Below, piece by piece: positions 60,478 through 64,000 of a stretch of DNA of 64,000 bases. Each line of letters begins with the position of its first letter. Position 1 is the stretch's first letter. A program made the translations under genes and the position numbers. Source of the stretch: Orychophragmus violaceus (Eukaryota; Streptophyta; Magnoliopsida; Brassicales; Brassicaceae); the NCBI GenBank assembly GCA_030180135.1, contig CM058238.1, forward strand, positions 2,304,461 through 2,368,460. The letters run 5' to 3'. The notes under the pieces are model-generated. The model was not told the origin of the DNA. It did not search any database and worked only from the letters and a program-made list of their open reading frames with translations.

Positions 60478-62342
60478 TCACCAATAATCTCTACATGAAC
60501 ATAAACCATTTCTAAAATGATGAAATCTGTTCCTGTCTCTTACAACAAACTCTCTACCATAAACCTCAGAGATATACTTCGTTACTGTATGACAATCCTC
60601 ACACACCCTCAAGTTCTTCACTATCCTAATCGTTGTACCAGCCTTAGTCTTCATCAAACCAAACGCAATCGCAAGTTTCTCACTATGCATATGAATGGCA
60701 CTCTCCTTCTCTTCATCATCTACATCAAAAAACACATCCCCTGTGTTTCCTTTATACCCTACCAATCTTATCTTCCCCAGAATCTCTTCCCACTTTCTTT
60801 GATCTTACCCATTTCAGGATGAAGCTTATGATCATCATCTCCCATGGTGAACTTGTTTATTCTCCCATCAATCTCTATTAAACTCCACCCTTGTTGTTTC
60901 TTAACAAGCTTATCCTTCATCATGTCCCTCAAGCTCTCGAGTTTCTCCCATTTTCCTGCACACGCGTATATGTTAGAGAGCAAGACATAGTAACCGCTAT
61001 GTTCTGGCGTTAACTCTATCAACATGTTTCCTACTCTCTCTGCCACCTCGGTGTTCTTATGAATCTTACATGCTCCAAGTAAAGCTCCTAAGATAGGTGC
61101 ATTTGGCTTCACCGGCATTTCAAGGATAAAGTTCTCAGCTTCGGTTAGTTTTCCAGCACGGCCAAGCATGTCAACAATGCAACCATAATGCTCGAGTCTA
61201 GGGTCGATTCTATAATCTCTTTTCATCTTCTCATATATTTCTAAACCTTTATCAACTAACCCACCGTGGCTACAAGCTGAAAGAACCGCTGTAAATGTAA
61301 CATCTTTGGGAGTAAACCCTAGCTTAACCATTTGTGAAAAGTAATGAACTGCCTTGTGAGCATGTCCGTGAACCGCAAGACCTTTGATTATCGAACTCCA
61401 ACTCAAGCTATCCTTCTCAGGGAGCTCCTCGAACACATGAATCGCTTTCTTGATTTCCCCACACCTCCAATACATATCTACAAGAGCTGTCCCAAGAATA
61501 AGATTCACAGTCATGTGATTCTTAACCACATACTCATGTGCTCTTTCTCCAAGCTCAAGTGCACCCAAATAAGCACAAGAAGATATCACACTCACCATAA
61601 CTGTCTCATTCGCAACAACTCCTTCCCGTTTCATGACTTCGAACAATTCAATAGCTTTCTCGAAAGAGTTGTTCTTAGCATACCCATTGATCATGATACT
61701 CCAAGTCACTAAATTTCTGTGAGGCATTTCATCGAACATCTCTCGTGCATCTTCAGCCATCCCGCATTTACAATACCCAGCCACCATAGAAGTCCATGAA
61801 ACCACATCTCGAAACGGCATTTGCCCAAAGATTCTACCAGCAGCAGATATCGACCCACAACTAGCGTACATGTGAACAAGTGAGTTCTCTACATAAACAT
61901 CATTCTGGAATCCGAATCTAACGATATGAGAATGAGTTTGCTCTCCCATTGTCAAACTCTCTATCTCAGCAGACGCTTTAACCAGAAACGGAAACGTGAT
62001 GTTATCTGGCTGAATACAAGATTTCATCATCTGGGTATAGAACCCAAAAGCCTTGTTAGGTTCTGGGCTAGTGGAGAAGCCGCGGATGAGTAGGTTGAAG
62101 ACGAAAAGGTTTGGACTTTGAATTTGGGAGTAGATTCCGTACGCGTATCGTAGTAAATTCGTGGATTTGGAGTCGTCCAAGCAGAGAGAGAGGAGACGAC
62201 TAGCAACGAAAACGTCAGAGATGAGATGGGTTCGTATGAGAAAGCCATGGATGATCTTGAGATCGGAGAAGGAAGAGCAGGATTGGAGCAAAGCTAACTT
62301 CGGGTGTATCAAACGAAGTGTGCTGAGCACAATGTTACTCAT
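60478..62342 (-). CDS. PPR-DYW protein (At5g06540 type), frameshifted before DYW
   Basis: Intronless, minus strand. The first frame, 62342-60768 (524 aa), starts MSNIVLSTLR, carries PLS-type PPR repeats (NLFVFNLLIRGF, DVVSWTSMVAGYCKCGM, NLVTWSIMINGYAKN, HYGCIVDMLGRAGKL) and the E region (PNAPILGALLGACKIHKN, SGYYVLLSNIYA). It stops early after EMGKIKESGKRFWGR. The DYW part follows in another frame (60765-60478): GNTGDVFFDV, HSEKLAIAFG, VCEDCHTVTK, ending CSCRDYW. Removing a one-base loss in the AAAGAAAG tract (60800-60793) would give the family sequence RKWEEILGKI. Family role: organelle RNA C-to-U editing, the DYW domain being a zinc-dependent deaminase (HxE and CxxC seen). This allele probably lacks it unless the base is a sequencing error. 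Confidence 0.88.
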
Positions 62343-62482
62343 TCTCTGAAAACAAATACCAAAAAGTTGGCAACTTTATAAAGAATCTAACATATAACGG
62401 TTTGTATTCAAAGTTTGACTCTAGCTTGCACAATGAAACAGCAAGAACACTGTCTTAGAAATTTTAGAATGATGTTTTGTCT

Positions 62483-64000
62483 TTAGAAAGAAAACTTGAA
62501 AGCACCGGCTTTTGAATCTGATACAGAGTCCCAGAAAGTAACTTTTTGTTCTTCGGCTCTTCTCTTTTCATCTGCTTTCTTCTCTAACTCTTGGATAGTC
62601 CCGGGGTAAACTCCTTCAATGGCCTTCTTGAATTTATCATGCAAATTCTCTCTGTCAGTTGTTCCGGAGACGAGCTCTTTAGCATTTGGTTTCTTCAGAA
62701 ATTCCAACACATTCAACAAGTTCCTCCTGCACAAGTAATGTTCCTCCAATTAGACCAACTCAATTCATAAAGAGACAACCGTTGGACTAAAGAGCCCAGT
62801 AGGAAAAAAAACCTTTACCTGCTAACGTAGTTCTGAGTAATGGCAATTGATTCCTCCAGGTTAATCACCAGATGCCACCATCCATTTGGTACAAACATCA
62901 CCTCCCCGGCTTTGCATATACACTCAATAGGTCTCTTCTTCCAATTCTTAGTATCACCATAAAAGTTCATAAACCACTCCATTATGGAAACAGGACAAGC
63001 CACTTCTGCTCCATCAGGACTAGGATGCACGCCCGGAGGAACCACATCTGGTGGGAATAAAACCCATTTTTTCGATCCTGTGATCACCGCATTCCAAGCA
63101 GACGTCGAGTTTGGATCAATGTGGAAAGATGATCCTGAACCGGATGGTCCAATTATGATCCATCTATAATCAGGTCGCTCGTTACCTAACACACTAAACA
63201 AGTCCTCTCTGAAATAAACAGGAACATCATACTCTGAATCCAAAACCGGAACTTTCTCTGCAAACTTGGGATCAAACAAGTACAATGGCCTCTCTTCCCT
63301 AACTCTATCAGAATACTTAAAATAGTTCTCGAGCTTCATTTCGACTGGACCGACTGCGAATTCGACATCACCAACCACCTTAGTCAGATAATCTTTCGAC
63401 CATTTCTTAACCGCAGGCCAATCATCCAAACATCCTTCCAACAGAACCGGCTTATTCGGTTCCTCAAACTTTGTAATGAAGTCTTCAACAGAAATGCCTC
63501 TCACCCGGATGATATTATCTCTCTCAAGCCATTCCTGTTTCATTTCGAGATTCGCACACAACCAGCTCTGAAACAGATAATCGGAATAGAAATCTCTAAT
63601 CTTCAAAACCGATTCACCAGCTCCAGAAAATTTCGGATGGCAAGTAGCTACATAGGTAGATTTCCACGACCCAGCAAACAAAAACTCGCCTTTTAATTCA
63701 TCTAAGACGAGATTTCTCCAGAGAGGCTCATGATTGGCGAAAATATAGAAAGATTTGGTTACAGTAGCTAAAATACCCAAATGGGTCGCATCCAGAAGCC
63801 CTAGGATATCCAAAAGAAGCTCATCAGTGAGTACCTGGAGATTACCTAATCCAGTGTTTCTAACATTCACCGCACCCCGATTGATGAAATACAGGTTCCC
63901 GAGAGGTTGAACTCCATGCTCGCGTGAGGTAGCTGAAGTTTTCAGCTTGAACCCGTTTCCGTCATCTTCTTCTTCCTCCTCCTCTATTAGTGCCCTCTCA
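62483..64000 (-). CDS. JMJ22: JmjC demethylase JMJ22 with F-box, 5' end outside the window
   Basis: Exons (minus): 64000-62819 (open from the window edge, ERALIEEEEEEDDG...) and the last exon 62726-62483, joined by a GT-AG intron inside AG/G. An acidic N-terminal stretch precedes GFKLKTSATSREHGVQPLGN. The F-box-like region is LTDELLLDILGLLDATHLG with ANHEPLWRNLVL. JmjC core: SGSSFHIDPN (Fe ligands His and Asp), GSKKWVLFPP (2-oxoglutarate Lys), GWWHLVINLEES (second His). The end is GAFKFSF. The usual ORF start MNVRNTG is really a GTG inside the exon. Arabidopsis JMJ22 acts with JMJ20 on histone H4R3me2s to promote light-dependent germination; nuclear. All catalytic residues seen are present. 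Confidence 0.92.

Overview
This window is plant nuclear DNA. It has GT-AG introns, an AT-rich background and many plant transposon types, and its flanking genes point to the mustard family (Brassicaceae). From remembered Arabidopsis thaliana proteins, the single-copy genes match, in order, At5g06480 (ML-domain protein), At5g06500 (AGL96-type MADS box), At5g06510 (NF-YA10), At5g06530 (ABCG22), At5g06540 (PPR-DYW protein) and At5g06550 (JMJ22). The protein differences suggest a relative rather than A. thaliana itself; the species cannot be read from the window. Genes corresponding to At5g06490 and At5g06520 were not seen.

Layout. (1) 1-715, minus strand: 5' part of an ML-domain secretory protein, with a frame problem in exon 1. 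(2) About 1.3-45 kb: an expanded, repeat-rich block. The single AGL96-like locus has become five intact intronless Mgamma MADS genes (12.4, 22.3, 27.8, 35.6, 43.1 kb), one broken gene (10.2 kb) and two short 3' fragments (26.3, 34.1 kb). They sit in an irregular tandem array of a unit that looks like a captured gene 5' end (TGGGCT motifs, TATA box, leader, short ATG exon, splice donor and acceptor). Segmental duplications link 1.35-3.96 with 16.9-19.1 kb, 3.97-7.16 with 23.4-26.3 kb, and 10.85-16.9 with 26.3-32.3 and 34.1-37.7 kb. (3) Insertions in this block: a 1.8 kb solo LTR with TTAAA target duplications, two copies of a TRIM with unusual TATTAAG...CTTAATA ends, a second TRIM, CACTA ends and a degenerate CACTA transposase gene, RNase-H-like retroelement fragments, three long retroposons, a tRNA-derived SINE and several MITEs. 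(4) 46.6-47.7 kb: an NF-YA10-like gene with an altered DNA-binding linker and a short C-terminus. (5) 48-54 kb, minus: ABCG22 with ten coding exons, all in phase. (6) 54-60.4 kb: intergenic DNA with a large foldback rich in CCCTAAA-like sequence and mariner-like MITEs. (7) 60.5-62.3 kb, minus: a PPR-DYW gene with a one-base frameshift. (8) 62.5-64 kb, minus: JMJ22 (F-box + JmjC), cut by the window edge.

The genes do not form one pathway. The dynamic part is the MADS array: Mgamma factors as a family act mainly in female gametophyte and endosperm and often duplicate locally. The 500-N gap at 2412-2911 is probably an assembly artefact, because about 160 bp on its two sides are the same sequence. 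All coordinates, repeats and frames were read by eye; no alignment or database search was run.
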